This document shows, piece by piece, positions 11,955 through 25,045 of a stretch of DNA of 64,000 nt (the stretch's first letter is position 1; every line of letters starts with the position of its first letter). The stretch spans positions 327,824-391,823 of the forward strand of contig VUYV01000179.1 of NCBI GenBank assembly GCA_008711295.1, given 5' to 3'. The translations under genes were made by a program, and so were the position numbers. The DNA is from Anarhynchus alexandrinus (Eukaryota; Chordata; Aves; Charadriiformes; Charadriidae). Below the pieces are notes generated by a model. That model worked only from the letters and a program-made list of their open reading frames with translations. It made no database searches and was not told the DNA's origin.

Positions 11955-12673
11955 AGAAAGCAATCTGGGTTCTTTTCATAGCTGTTTCCAGACATGGGAT
12001 TATTTGGATTGATAGGGTGAATTAATTCCATTCTAAAATAAATATATAAAGTAGGTAGCTAGATCATTTGATGGCTGAAGCTTAATCCAAATAATTCCAT
12101 ATGTTGACTTTGATATTTTAATCGTGTACATATGGACCTGATCAATAGCATAGACAACATACCTAACTTATAAAGGGTCAAAATCCACAGAGAAGAATCC
12201 CATCCTCATATTAAACTGGGGTGAATTTCCTTCTGGAAGAGCATATATTTTTCCCTGGGTTGTAGAAGGAGCCTGAGAATGCAGATAAAAGCAAATATTT
12301 TAAATGGTCAGAAGTCAACACCAACCTGAATGTCTGGTATGAAAAGGAAGACTCTGGAGTAAGGAGATTATATGAAATATTTTCTCACTGTCGCTATATG
12401 ATTTACTGCATTTTGAGGGTCATATTAAACCTTTATACACAGGTCTCATCTCACTTTCACTCTTATTTAGAATTTCTCAGATACGTTCTGTTTTTCCTCC
12501 ACAGTTTTGTTCAAGGTACAGTTTATGGGCTTTGTACATTTTCTGGGATTTCTGGACAATAATGCCCTCAGAAACTGTGATCAAAGTGCAGGAACTCTGG
12601 AAATCACGGGTCTAGCATATGTAGCAATCACTCCAAAAGAAGGAGAGGATCTCCAAACACTCCATATCAAAGG

Positions 12674-12905
12674 TTAGCTAAACTGGAAGTACTGTAGGAT
12701 TTTGAACTGTCCTTGTTCTTTCTGCAGAGAAGGTGGGAACTGGCTAAAAGCAGGTCTGTTGTAGATCCAGTCTAACATACACTCGCTTTTTGCTGCTCCT
12801 GTGGGGAGGCAAGCTGAGTGGATGTCAGAGCAAACCTGTTCCTCCTTTTCTTTCAGCCATTCAACAGACATCACCTCCCCAGTCACCTCCTCCATCATAA
12901 AAAAG
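12674..12905 (-). pseudogene. Candidate coding relic of the unidentified minus-strand locus
   Basis: The minus strand is open for 74 codons, beginning 'MMEEVTGEVMSVEWLKEKEE' and continuing through 'LDWIYNRPAFSQFPPSL'. The charged, non-repetitive composition is gene-like. I see no clean donor at its end and a stop lies just upstream in frame. It is separated from the 13084-13459 segment by about 180 bp in which all frames are interrupted. No family is recognised. Confidence 0.2.
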
Positions 12906-13083
12906 TCTTTCTCCCCACAACCAGATTAATACTCTGGGTACCCATGAAAACCGCCTACCCTGATCCTCCCACCGTAGGTCTTCCAGAATCCTCTACTGTA
13001 AGAAGATCCTTGGATAGTCAGAGCTGTTTATGTCTGTACTTCTGATTGGGGATATCCTCACCTGCCTTGCTAACATCACTTAC

Positions 13084-13459
13084 TATTTCACAGAGTTCAT
13101 CTTTTTCTTTCTGTTTTTCTCTTGCTTCCCCTTTATCTGGCTGTTCTTTATTACAGCTATTGGATTTGATTCTATCTCCTACGCTCGACTGAACAGAAAC
13201 AGTTTGTGAGGTATTCCCCAGGGGTCAATCTGCATGTTGTTCTTCAAAGTTTCCATTGTCAGAGCCCTCTTCACCTTCTGTTTCTGAGTTGTCAGAGTTT
13301 CTGTTGGGAATTTTGGGTCACAGTGACAACACGGCAGCTGCCTTCAGAGTCCGTGAAAACATTCCTAGCCAAAATGTTTGAAGCAATCACGTTGCTCCCG
13401 GGTAGCTGATGCATCACAGGTGAACAGTCCCCATTTTTCTTGACTTTATCTTTTGTGGG
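13084..13459 (-). pseudogene. Candidate exon with frameshift and stop, unidentified
   Basis: The segment is bounded by a good acceptor on the minus strand ('ttttatctctgtgaacag') and an excellent donor (gtaagtgatg). About 66 codons are open from the acceptor ('KDKVKKNGDCSPVMHQLPG'). The coding-like signal then moves to another frame, rich in D, E, K and S ('NSDNSETEGEEGSDNGNFEE'), and runs to the donor with one internal TGA near 13217. One frameshift plus one stop inside 376 bp argues for a pseudogene. The composition suggests a disordered, charged region. Identity is unknown. Confidence 0.35.
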
Positions 13460-14727
13460 CTGTTCACAGAGATAAAATAACAACAAGCAGTATGTAGATG
13501 GAAAGAGAAAAATAAGTGTCGTCTTATAGGAACACATCTCCTCTTGGGTTTTGTCTGTCAGTAGTTACAATGGCAGTGATCAGTGTAGGTTAACTAGTGC
13601 TGGCCCAGGGCTATGTAAGGTATATCTGGTTAAGCCTCTATGATTGCTTTTATCTCAGAAGAAGCCTTAACTGAACTGTAGAATATAGGGCTCCTCTCTT
13701 TCTGCTCACATATGGGATGATTTGATTACTGTGGAATTTAGCCAAGAATGGGCTTCTCTGTGGCCTGGAGCCAATTTCCCAAGTTCTTAGTTCCTAAAAC
13801 TAGTTCCTTCCTGTTGGATTATCACAGCTACATTGAGGAAGCTTACTCTATGCCATGGGAACAGAGACATTCAAATCCCTAATCATATGCTAACCCAAGA
13901 CTAGGCGGCTTTAGCAGGCTGCTGTGAAATCTCTGTATTTGCCATGTTACACCAGATTCAACAGAGAGGAGAGACTAAGTACCAGATATAGTGTTGCGTT
14001 AATGTGGCTAATAGATGCCAGACCTAAATTGCCTGTTGCAGCTATATACTTGGTGAAAATACCAGTTTGAGCATTTAAAAGCTTGCGAATTTCTTTGTTG
14101 TGCAGTGTACAAATGCCTTTCGATACTTAGCATTTCACTTGACATGAATAGTGCATCTTCTGAATGCATTGGGGTTGCTTTAGAAACTGCCTTCTTGCAT
14201 GATATATGATATTCTACTTGGAGTGTAATTCAAGGTTTTTGTGAGAGAGATTTTCTGATCCAAGTGGTGGTTTTAACTTATAATAGAGGTCCAAAACAGT
14301 CCTGCTTAGAGAGTCTGTTGGATGGAGGAATGAATGCGCTTTTTCACTTCCTGCCTAAAACCTTCTTGGTCAATATTTAGAAGGCAATTCTACCCCATTC
14401 CAATTCCTCTCCCTTTTTATATGCAACATGAGTGTACATAGCACCACTGTATCTACATTTTCAGAAATCTTTATGGTTCTGCAGATTCACTGGAGCTGCA
14501 GGCAACAAGTGAATAGCAACACATAAACCATAAGCATAGAACATAAGTAGATTGAAATACTCTTTGCATTTACTGGTGAATGATGGAAAAATATCAGTGA
14601 TGGTGAAGTAGCATACTGCTTGTTCTTTTATATTGTGGTACCTTTTGTTGTGTTTGAAGGAAGATAAGAAAAAATCAAACAGAAAAAAATGCAGAAAGCT
14701 GACTGTCCCATGTAATTTCATACTTAC

Positions 14728-14839
14728 TTATTTTAGCAATATGAAAAGATACCGCTTGAGTAATACAGAAAACTGAAGACGTCAGGGAAATTTCTGAATT
14801 TTCAATATCTGTTAATACAGAAAAAGTATCACAGTTTTC
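14728..14839 (-). pseudogene. Candidate exon, open, unidentified
   Basis: A 112-nt segment on the minus strand lies between a possible acceptor ('ctgaaactatttaag') and a consensus donor (gtaagtatg). It is open throughout for 37 codons, including 'VLTDIENSEISLTSSVF'. It is intact in itself; I call it pseudogene only because neighbouring segments on the same strand are broken. No domain is recognised. Confidence 0.25.
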
Positions 14840-15522
14840 CTTAAATAGTTTCAGAAGTAGGAAAGACATTGATTTTATAGGAATTGCAGAAGCAGCAATA
14901 CCATGAAATAAGCCAATTTTCTATGCATAAAGTCTTGTGGCCAAAACAGTGAGTGAACAAAAACCTCAAAGACTGCTGAAGTAAGTAGGTACTATGAAGT
15001 TCCATTTATTTTCCTTGTTACATAGAGCAACAGCAATGGGACTTGAAACCTTGTACTACATTTGTAATTTAGATTAATTGTTCAAGAGACAAGCCTGTTG
15101 ATGGTAGTTTTCCTACTGTGAAAACTGTTGTTCCATTGGTAAGTTGGCTTTGCGTGTTTATATTTTTGGTGTATCAATCACCTTACTTTTCTGTCATTGT
15201 ATCTGATAGTTAGAATGAAAGTTTTGAATGGGAAGTATATTCAAGTTAAAGCTGAAGATGTTTAATCCTTGGAACAAGCTACCAAGTTAAACAGCAGATT
15301 CCCTATGTCCTGATAATCTCTGTATGCAGATTTCATTCTATTCAGGGATACATTTTAGTCACACCCAAGCAATGTTTCTTCACTGAGTTCAATACAAGGG
15401 TGAAGCATAGGTGTTTGTAACATGTAAATAATCGAAATAAATTATAAAATTATTTCATCTGGCCTGTGTATCCCTGGAGGCACAAGAACTACTAACAGTA
15501 TCTGTATGCCTATTCCTTATAC

Positions 15523-15651
15523 TTTGATACAGAATCAATTCCATCCATCTGTGGTTATAAATCAGTAAATAAAACACTCTGGTCTCTTGTTGGTTTCTTT
15601 TGCATAATTCAACTTCATGCTCTGATTCTTCGCCATTCTCCACAGAACTTC
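15523..15651 (-). pseudogene. Candidate exon, open, unidentified
   Basis: A 129-nt minus-strand segment starts after 'tttgttacaaaag' and ends at a weaker donor-like gtataagg. It is open in one frame and reads 'SVENGEESEHEVELCKRNQQ' then 'YNHRWMELILYQ'. It lies between the 15910-16243 and 14728-14839 candidates in the order expected of one minus-strand gene. Confidence 0.25.
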
Positions 15652-15909
15652 CTTTTGTAACAAACTAAGTATTAAAAGCTTCCTTCTGATATATGGGATA
15701 TTTTAAATGCATTTTAATATTTATTTCATCACATACTCCTGTTAGTATTCATCACATATAGAGGCACATTTCCACAGTTCAGCAATGTACTTAAGGATTC
15801 ATTGAACTTTAAACTCTCCAAGAGACCCAAAATAGATGAGCATGAACTTGAATTTCATGCAGAATCAGGATTATAATCATGTTTACATTAAATGAAGTTA
15901 TGCTCTCAC

Positions 15910-16243
15910 CTGTTCTGCTGTATAGGCATTAATCGTCCATGAAATCCTTCCGTTTTCCTCAGAATATGCTTCCATATAAGTGCTTTGCATCATTTCATAA
16001 GATGTTGTTCACACTGCTTCCTCATAAATTCAAGGTAATTTCTTTGATCAGTAATAGCTTCTTTATGCAGTTCCTGCCTTCTATTTAACCAAGATTGATT
16101 ACGCTTGCAAAGGGTCTGCTTGACTGACCAATTTCTTTTCATAGCGTATACAGTCTTTTCGTGTTTCTAAATGCGATGGGTTCATCCTTATCACTCGTCT
16201 GCACTTACAGATTTTCATCTGTTCTGTGCTATATAATTTCTGG
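15910..16243 (-). pseudogene. Candidate exon with two frameshifts, unidentified
   Basis: The segment lies between an acceptor-like 'gtaacattttccag' and a strong donor (cag|gtgaga). Three successive coding-like stretches tile it in three frames: one with 'HLETRKDCIRYEKKL', one with 'NRRQELHKEAITDQRNYLEF', and one with 'AYSEENGRISWTINAYTAEQ' that runs exactly to the donor. Charged, coiled-coil-like composition continues across both breaks, which is what a decayed exon would show. Two frameshifts in 334 bp rule out a working exon unless the sequence has errors. I cannot name the gene. Confidence 0.35.
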
Positions 16244-19200
16244 CTGGAAAATGTTACTGCACCACAACAACTCCAGCCTGTATTTATAAAGCATAAATAT
16301 CTGCTAATATTTAAAATTTTTCCACATATTTGATAACTAAGGGATTATAACTTGGTTTTTAGGAACTTCTCTAATCTGAAATGTCTTCTTTGGTGGTTCA
16401 CATGAAAAGCATATTGTTTTGATTACTTTAATTTACATTTAGTTAGTATTTGAGAAATCAAAATTAAAATTGAGACTGACTAACTGAAGTCACCAAATTA
16501 ACCAGCTGTGATTTGGAAATGCTCTTGATGGAAATTCACATATGAATATGACCTTCAATGTTTACTGTAATATATAGATATATATTTGAAAGCAGTAAGG
16601 ATTAGAACTATGATACTCATTTGGGGAAGCAGTTGAACAGTGCTTCTCTGGACATCTGTCTCTCAAGTATTAATTCCTACACACGTCATCAAGAGAAGCC
16701 ATTTAAACAAATGCATAAATTGGATGGAATATTCCTTTTCCATAAGTATTATAACTCCAAGTGCCTCCTTGATAGAGTTATTTATAGAGAGCTTCCCACC
16801 ACTTCTACTTTTGCGTGAACAGAAGAAAAAATAGAAATTAGTAATCACCCTCTTTAATATGGGGTTAAGAATTAGCTCAGAGAACATGATTTCTAACAAA
16901 ATCTATTTGACTGTAAGTCAAAAGGAATAGAATTTAATGTTATAGTTTAAAAATTGCTACAAGCCTTGTTACTTTCTATTTCTCATACAAAATGCCCTCA
17001 TTAACTTCACTGTCACAAAGATACATAGCATACAATTCATATCTCTATAGCTATACGAAATATTTATATGCAAGAATGCTTTTTCCTCTTATCTTCCTCA
17101 TGTTTTAATTTAAGGTACTTAGCTAATCACCTACGTATCTGTGCATATGTGTCTAGCACAGTGCTCCTCCTAGCAAGGTTTTGAGGAGGTTTGAAACTGG
17201 AAGGATGGCTCCAGTCCCGTTCCAGTAGTTGTGGTCAGTAAAAGCACTAGTGTGGTTATACCACCCTCAGAACATCTTTCCTAGTGCCTGATAACTGACT
17301 TCTTTCTCTGTCTCCCATTTCCCTCCTGAGGCAGCTCTCAGGAAGATCGTTGTAAAATATTCAGTGCTATGTCTAAGCAACACAGAATTTATTCTAACCA
17401 CAATACTAAGACATAGCAGTCACTCAGATACCACACTGATAACCGAAACATCCAAAAGATTGCAGAGAAATATGAAGAGTGCACAAAGCTGGATATACCA
17501 GGGTTCTAATCTTTCTAGATTATAGGTACCAAATATAAGAACTGTTTTTGAATATACAAGTGAAAATTCGTTTCACAAAGCATCCCCACAATGATTCAAC
17601 ATCAAAGTTCAGCCTTGAAAATTTAACTCCAGTCACAGACCCTAAAACTCCCAATATGTCTATACTCTAAATCCCAATATGATAACTTCAAACAGGCTAA
17701 ACCGTTACCAAAAGAGGTCCAGCCGGGAGTGCAGCTGAAACAGAAGTGTTATAGTCACTTACCAGACATGGCAGGCAAGTCGACCTATTTGACCTTAAGT
17801 TTGCCATTACTAAAAGGGCAGAGGTGTTAAGTGGTTGTGTTTTAGTATTCTGTCACATGTTGTCTGAACACAACTGATTAAGCTGAACATAGGTACAGAA
17901 TTCTAAAGAGGATGAAAGTACTGATTGATGTAGGATAAGAAAATGCTAACGTGCTAAATTCAATCAATACTTTGGAAAATGAGCACTGGATGTGTGCCCA
18001 GGCAGTACACCGATATTGTTGCTTTGGGTAGTAGCAAGGTAATTAACTGTTTATTTTTGGTTATCTCCTATGGTTTGTGTTCATTTCCTGGTATTGTAAA
18101 GAAATTCCTTCGTTGTAATTTACTGTTACAGTATTCATTGTTCAAAACTTTATTCCCTGAAAGAAGTAAAACTGAACTACATTGATTTCAGTCAATTTTA
18201 TGTAGTAGTTTAATTGTGTTTGACCACCTCAGTGAGCTAATATGGCCTTTTCACACCACTTTCGGACATGGATTGTAATACCTCAGCAATGTAAACAACA
18301 GGCACAGTAAGAAATGGTAATGTTGTCTATTTTCCTTAACTCTAGTGAATTACTTTAATTTAAAGTAAATTAAGAGAGAGAGCGCCTTGTTCCTTTGTCT
18401 AATCATGGAACTGAATGTCAGAAACTGTTAATACTCTTCTGAGCCTTTCTATTATTGATTACTCATTGCATAGCCTCAGACAAATTCATTTGACCTGTTG
18501 CATCTTGTTTTGTCTTTCTGCACAACTAAGATAACAAAATTTAACTAATATACGAGTGTTAAAAATTAGTTACTGATTATTTGCCAAGATGTGTGAAAAT
18601 ATAGAGAACTATGAAAATAAAAACTAGCCATCTTCATAATAAATCAAAAGAGCAAAAAATATTGTGCGAGGTTTCACCTAAGAAAGAGGAAAAGATGAAA
18701 ATAGTGATGAGAAACCAAACAAAAGAAAGATAAATGAATGGTCAAAAAGATGGCCATCACATATATCATGATAAAACTTCACCAGGTAGAAACAGTAAGG
18801 ATTACAAAGCGTTGTGGCAAGCTCTGTATCTGGAGGCACACCACATACACATCTGAAATATGAAGTTACATGTTTTTTAAAGTCAGGCTTATTGTAATTA
18901 TTAATATCTTGCTGTCTGGTGTCTATTTTAGAAACAGTGAACTATGTATGCATTTTTAGTGGTCTAACCACAAACTCTTCTGTAATTGTAATTAGTGTGT
19001 TGGATCCACTCCACACATTAGGTATAATTTTTTTTTGCATTTTAACTTTCAGTTGGGAAGAGGATTTGAGTGACATTAATTGATAATTTCAGAGATGCTT
19101 ACATATTCATGTTTTTTTGAAACCCTTAGGATCTGCAGAGACAGTTTTAGAGATACGTTTTAATTTGAGTTGAAACAATAACAAGCACAAACAAGAATGG

Positions 19201-20308
19201 AAGGTGTTTTTGAGGTTGTTAAGCTCAGTGAATTTTTGCTAGAAACGAAGTTCTTCATTTGGGAGAAGGCAGCACTGGTTTAAATAAGGGTTCAGGAGTT
19301 CTTAATTCAGCTCATACTTTTCATGTAAGCATCTGCAATTTCCTTAGCCAATTTAACTATTCTGTGCCTAAATATTCCTCTATAAAATGTATATTGATTA
19401 TACTCTATGCGTGTATGCATGTAATATTTACAAATATAAATAGAATATATATTTATATATACAAATGCATATGCACATATGTGCAAATCACAAATTGCAG
19501 CAGAAGCGCTGGAATTCACTGACTGAATGCAGGTTGCAGTGTATATTTGCAACACATTGCATGTTTCTGTGAGCTGCAAAACACATACTGGAACAAGGGG
19601 ATTTCCTGTTTGACAGGGAGGAAAAAGTTCTTCACTTTGAAGAATTATCACTGCGAAAGGGCCCCAGAAATTCACAGCTTACAGTTTTTGGATTCAAACT
19701 CAGTTATTTCTTCTCCATCAGTGCAATTGGTTCCACTTTGGTGTAGAACTAGCGTTGTACCTGCATTTAAAATATTCTCATTCTAATTCATGGAAATTGT
19801 CTGCTTCACAATCCTTAAAGTAAGCTGACTCTTCCATGGACTCAGGACTGTACAAAGGAGACAGAGTTAGTGAACCACAAATTCAGGATCAGAGGTCTTG
19901 GAGGTTTACAGTCTACTGCACCACAATGTCTGTGCAGCAAAGACTACATAGGGATGCTCAAACTAATGCAAACACTGTAGACAGTGCAGATGTGACTTTT
20001 TTTTCAATTAAATATTTTAATTTGTTTTGAAAAGATGGATTTCATTTTAACATGTACTTATATTTTAAAAGGTGAGGGAAAAGAAATTTGTTTGAGAGTG
20101 TGCATGTGATGGAATTAGCTAACAAAAAGTGATCCCATTTGTTTGATACTGTAGAAGAATTTGTATTAGGCTAAGTATATAAATGATGTTTCAGTTCAAC
20201 AACAATTATTTTTTTAAAATAAATTTGGTCAGCAAACTGAAAAATGAGTCGCCATCCACACTCTCTAATCTGAAGTCCTCACCATGCAAGAACTATTTCT
20301 ACACTTCA
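16244..20308. other. Non-genic AT-rich sequence
   Basis: Nothing definite was seen. The minus-strand frame at 16663-16899 could be another exon-like piece of the 11-16 kb locus but lacks a clear splice pattern. Short AT/TA runs occur near 16570 and 19430. Confidence 0.5.
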
Positions 20309-20688
20309 CACTCCTGGAGAAGAGAAGGCTCCGGGGAGATCTTATTGCGGCCTTCCAGTACCTAAAGGGGGCCTACAGGAGAGCTGGGGAAGGACTTTTT
20401 ACTAGGGCATGTAGTGATAGGATGAGGGGGAATGGCTTCAAACTGGAAGAGGGCAGGTTTAGATTGAACATTAGGAAGAAGTTTTTCGCTTTGAGGGTGG
20501 TAAGGCACTGGAACAGGTTGCCCAGAGAGGCTGTTGAGGCCCCATCCCTGGAGGTGTTGAAGGCCAGGCTGGACGTGGCCTTGGGGAGCCTGGTCTAGTG
20601 GGAGGTGTCCCTGCCTATGGCAGGGGGGTTAGAACTCGATGATCTTCAAGGTCCTTTCCAACCTAAACCATTCTATGATTCTATGATT
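20309..20688 (+). mobile_element. CR1 LINE, 5'-truncated 3' end
   Basis: This plus-strand copy covers the last part of CR1 ORF2 and the 3' UTR. The frame ending at 20598 encodes the typical C-terminus ('[20 protein letters not shown]'), followed by 'gatgatcttcaaggtcctttcca' landmarks (20 bases or fewer shared in each block) and the octamer tail attctatg x2 at 20670-20688. It carries only about 90 codons and cannot act on its own. Its 3' end ('aaggtcctttccaacctaaa') is the same type as the nested copy at 56.5 kb and differs from the copies at 23.0 and 34.7 kb. Confidence 0.93.
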
Positions 20689-22960
20689 CATCATTGAAAT
20701 GTTTACCTCTCTGCTGTAAATAGATCATCATTGGGTAGTGATTGTTACAGGTTTGCAAGTCACAGGCATTTAAAATTCTGACTCACACTCTAGAACCTGA
20801 ACCAGCTGCCTGTGCTAATCAATAGCGAAACATTTCAAATAGCTGTTTCTTCTCAATGTAATAGGCATGATAGTTTTAGGAAGAAAGTCAGTCCTGACCT
20901 TCTTAATAGATTACTCACAGTAACAGAAGGAATAGGATAACCTGTAAGGGGGTCACTATAGATTTCACATTTACACAATATCACTGAAATATATGGATTC
21001 ATTAACTAAAAGGGAAAATGTGGGGATTTAATAGCAATAACATATATTTAAAGAACTTTTCAACTTCATCTAAATCCTGGCCAAATTACTTTGGAAGTCT
21101 GGTCTTTCATAGTAAAAATTTCTTATGCTGCTACCCAAATGCAAAATATGATGGTAAGTTAAAAATTAAGTGAACTCATACAGGACTGTAATACTAAATA
21201 ATGTGCACTATAATATTTAAATCCGTAAGTCTCCATGACTGCATACTATTTGTGCTGGAGATGGTTTGATACTCTCATGGTGGGAATAAAGTAGTACAAA
21301 ACATAAGCATTTTGAATATAATTGCTAAAAAGGCAACAGCAAAACTTCAGGAGAAATACTTTGGAATATAACATCTGGGGAAAATACATAGTCAGAAAGA
21401 TGTAGATTTAAATGCAAGTTTCAATATCATATTCCTCTGTATCTTGGAGAAAATCATGCTGATAATACTGGAGGTAGTGGATGCTGTGGGAGAATTACTC
21501 CAGGACGAGATACTAAACAAATTGGAACAACATATTTAAGCAGAAATATTCTAATTGCTTACTGCACTTTTATGTTATTGGAAAGAGTCCGGTCATTTCA
21601 GCACCAGACCTAGCACATAAAATTTTATTGGAGGTTTTTATACAGCTGGTGTTAAAAAGGGAGAGAATTTATTGAAACCAATGAAGTATACTCTTCTGGA
21701 TGGCTTTTTCCCCCCTCATATGCACCAGTTTTACATCATTGTAATTCCACGGATAACAGTGGGGTTACTCTTGATTTCCTCTAGGATAAAAGAAGGAAGA
21801 ATCATGTCCCTTCCCTTCCTGACTGTACTTTTATATAGCTACAGAAGTCTTGGTAATTAAAAGCCGTGATGGAGAAAAACAATGAAAGGATTTTTGTTTC
21901 TTATTTTTTTTATTCTCACATAAAAAAAATAAGGAATCAATTAGTCGGGTTTTATGCCTTTTTTTTTTGTGTGTGTGTGTGGATAAGAATCTAAAATAAC
22001 CAATCTCTTTGTTTGGCATTTGGGGTTTTGTCTCATTTTAGCCCTGAACAGAAAAGAGACCTTCCTTGAGTAAGAAAAAAATTTAATGTACATGTCTTAG
22101 TATAGCACCGAAAATGCAGAATAGGTCTCCCAAGCTGTGGATGCTTTAGTAGTTTGGAATTAATTGTTATATATTTAACTGATTTAATTTATTTTTGTCT
22201 TAGTATCAAGCTGTGATATGGATGTAATATTTAACAACAAGCATTCAGAAAGCTTGTGGGATGCCCTCTGTTAAACACCTTTATATCCTCATGTTGCCCA
22301 TTGACTGTTGAATATTTTCCAAGAATAGGAGAAAACAAGACTGCAAGATCTCAAGAACATCTGAACTATACTAGGCAAGTCAGCATCCGTGCTGCTTACT
22401 GGTAAATGTCTAAATCTTAAAAGCATCAAAGAACAGTGGTTCCACACCACAACTCTATCGGACCAGTGCTTCACTCTACTTACCAGTGGATTTATAGTGA
22501 AGATGAAAAGTCTATGACATCTTGTTCTATCTACAGTGGACATGGAGAAAAATTTTATTACTTTCATCTTTGCAGGTCTTCTTTGCATGTTTGTTGTATT
22601 TGAAAATCAACACTCTGTGTCCTGAAAGTCTTCTTTGCTTTAGGGATTCCATAAAAGCTTTCCTAGGTTAAGTTTTGTAGTTCTTCAGTTAATCTTGTCG
22701 AGGCTGTCTGAATCATTCTGGAAATACAGTCAGTCAGCAGAACTGAAGGTCTTACTCTAAGTGAGATTTTAGCAGTTCTTGGTGGCTGGAAGGGATATTC
22801 ACCTTTCATGCAAATATTCATGATTGTAAATGATTGACATGATTCACAATGTTTCTCTTTCTAGCACCAGACTGACACCATTGTTTTATATTCATTTTCT
22901 AATCAACTAGAATACCCACTTCCTAACGCGCTTTTTTGTCATCTTCTACAAAGATGAAGG
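20689..22960. other. Non-genic AT-rich sequence
   Basis: No gene was recognised. A (GT)6 run preceded by ten T lies at 21959-21980. The minus-strand frame 22289-22588 contains a gtaagtaga donor-like site near 22478 but no recognisable protein. Confidence 0.55.
21959..21980. repeat. Simple repeat T10(GT)6
   Basis: A run of ten T is followed directly by six GT units. Confidence 0.9.
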
Positions 22961-23399
22961 GCTACAAAGATGATTAGGGGATTGGAGCATCTTTCTCACG
23001 AGGAAAGGCTTAGGCACTTAGGTCTTTTTAGTCTAGAAAAAAGAAGACTGAGGGGAGGTCTTATCAATACTTATAAATACTTAAAGGGAGGGTGCCAGGT
23101 AGGTGGGAACGGTCTTTTTTTTTCAGTGGTGCCCAGTAATAGAACAAGAGGTAACGGGCACAAACATGAACATAGGAAGTTCCATCTTAACATGAGGAGG
23201 AACTTCTTTACTTTGAGGGTGGCAGAGCACTGGAACAGGCTGCCCAGAGAGGTTGTGCAGTCTCCCACATTGGAGACATTCAAAACCTGCCTGGATGCCA
23301 TCCTGTGCAACCTGTTGTAGGTGACCCTGCTCTGGCAGGGGGGTTGGACTGGATGATCTCCAGAGGTCCCTTCCAACCCTGACCATTCTGTGATTCTAT
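22961..23399 (+). mobile_element. CR1 LINE, 5'-truncated 3' end
   Basis: The frame 22970-23320 encodes the CR1 ORF2 C-terminus ('[20 protein letters not shown]', then '[20 protein letters not shown]') and stops before the 3' UTR. The end shows 'gatgatctccagaggtccct' and the octamer attctgtg attctat. It is the same 3'-end type as the minus-strand copy at 34739-35434 and is still largely open, so it is fairly young. A 12-bp duplicate of its 5' junction lies just outside the element. Confidence 0.93.
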
Positions 23400-24922
23400 T
23401 TCTCACAGATAACTATGTTTTTGTACCCCTCCTAATGAAAGTCTGAGTTTATTTGCTGGTTATACTAGTGGTAAGAATTCATGACTTTCCTCTTGAGTTA
23501 TGGCAAGCACTTTCTTGATTTTAGAGACTCCTAATGAAGTTATTTTTTTCCCAAGATATTGTCAAAGGTGCATGCAATATGTTACTGTTACTGATACATC
23601 TTACTGCATCTTGCTCATGTGGGAATATATAAGTGCACTTTCATCTGGGACAGTTTGCAGAGACAAACAGTTTATATGGAGGACCCCAGAGACAAATAAA
23701 GAGAAAATATTGAAAAAATAAATTGGTTTGCTACAGTACTTGTTACCATGGGGTTTTCTGGGGTGGGTCTAGAATAAGTCACAATTCTTTCACTTTTTTC
23801 CCTGTCAGTATTTGCAGACAGTCATTCAGCTATAACAGGCACGAATAAAACAGCACAAACGCATCATAACATCATTTCATTCACAGTGTTTTACAGACAT
23901 TAATTCCTTTAGTGATGAGATTTGGGTTTCTTTCAGAAGTTCTCCACAGTAAAGGAATAGGGATTTTTTTGTGTATTTGTTTGGTTTTTTTTCCAAAGAG
24001 TTCAGGATTTTTTTTGGAAGATTTTGTAGGAGAAAACTGATCAAGTGATTAAACTTATATGGAGTGTCATAATTTACCAGCATTTAATGGCTAAATAGGT
24101 GGGTTGGAATCGAGGTACCAGCAAGTGTCAGGTAATTGTTTGAATCTGTGCCATTGATCTTGAAACTATTACTGTTTTCCAGTAAAGGGACTGTCTAGCT
24201 CCAGTGAAGAAAGAGAAATGGCAGAACGTGCTGAGGTCTTTCTTCCCCTCACCTCCCCCCATCAGTTCTTCAGGATCCACTGTAGCTGGGTCAGGAATAA
24301 CAATGTTCCAGCAGATGTACTCCTGGCCAAGGACTTGGCCATTACAGCCTCTTCCTCTCCTCTCCCAACACACTTTTCTAGCCACTGGCCAATAGAAACT
24401 CTTATGGGAAAGGAAATACTTTGTCCCCCTTGTCTCTGATGCTTTATCACTGAGCAAGAAGAGCTATGTGGTCAGAAACATCATATATAATACCCACCAG
24501 AAAAAATGTATGATCAGCTACAATCATCTGTGAATTTCTTGCCTTGCCTCACCTCGCCTCACCTTCCCTCCGTTCCCCTCCCCTCCCAACTACATGTTGG
24601 AATCTGTAGCTCCCTGCTTCAGCCATTTTATTCCCTACAGCTTCTCTTACCCAAACATCTCATGGAGGTGAAGAGTCCTCTCATCCTGCTCTGAACTAAA
24701 AACTAAGGGATGACTGACATAGAAAGGATTAATTATCATTGCCATAAGTCACTGTTTCCCTATCAAGGATCTTCCCGTATCAATGGCTTGCCAAAAAGAT
24801 GTTCTGTGCTGAATGTGATATGTACAATTATTCTTCATAGATGGCCACGCTAGTATTTCTTCAGATAGATGAAATTTCTTAAATCGTCTGTGTTTATTTT
24901 GAGCTGACACCACATTCCTGTG
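23400..24922. other. Non-genic sequence, with an ORF-dense block at 24128-24460
   Basis: No gene was recognised. Between 24200 and 24460 several frames on both strands are open and GC is higher than around it, but no motif is identifiable. A pyrimidine-rich stretch follows at 24539-24589. Confidence 0.5.
24539..24589. repeat. C/T-rich low-complexity stretch (CCTCA/CCTCC-like)
   Basis: Short CCTCA, CCTCG and CCCCT units run almost without purines on the plus strand. Confidence 0.8.
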
Positions 24923-25045
24923 TGTCATGGTTTGGGCCGGGTTGGCCACTGAAACGAATAACAGATGCTCTCCCCCACCTCTCCCTGAAGGGAGAGGAGG
25001 AAGAGAGAGAAAGAAACGTATGAGTTTAAAAAGAAACTGAACTAC

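Noticed and set aside
19307..19675. 122-codon minus-strand ORF
   Set aside because: Contains Ile/Tyr runs from TA-rich sequence and no recognisable motif.
23071..23406. Minus-strand ORFs of 87-111 codons
   Set aside because: Antisense shadows of the plus-strand CR1 at 22961-23399.
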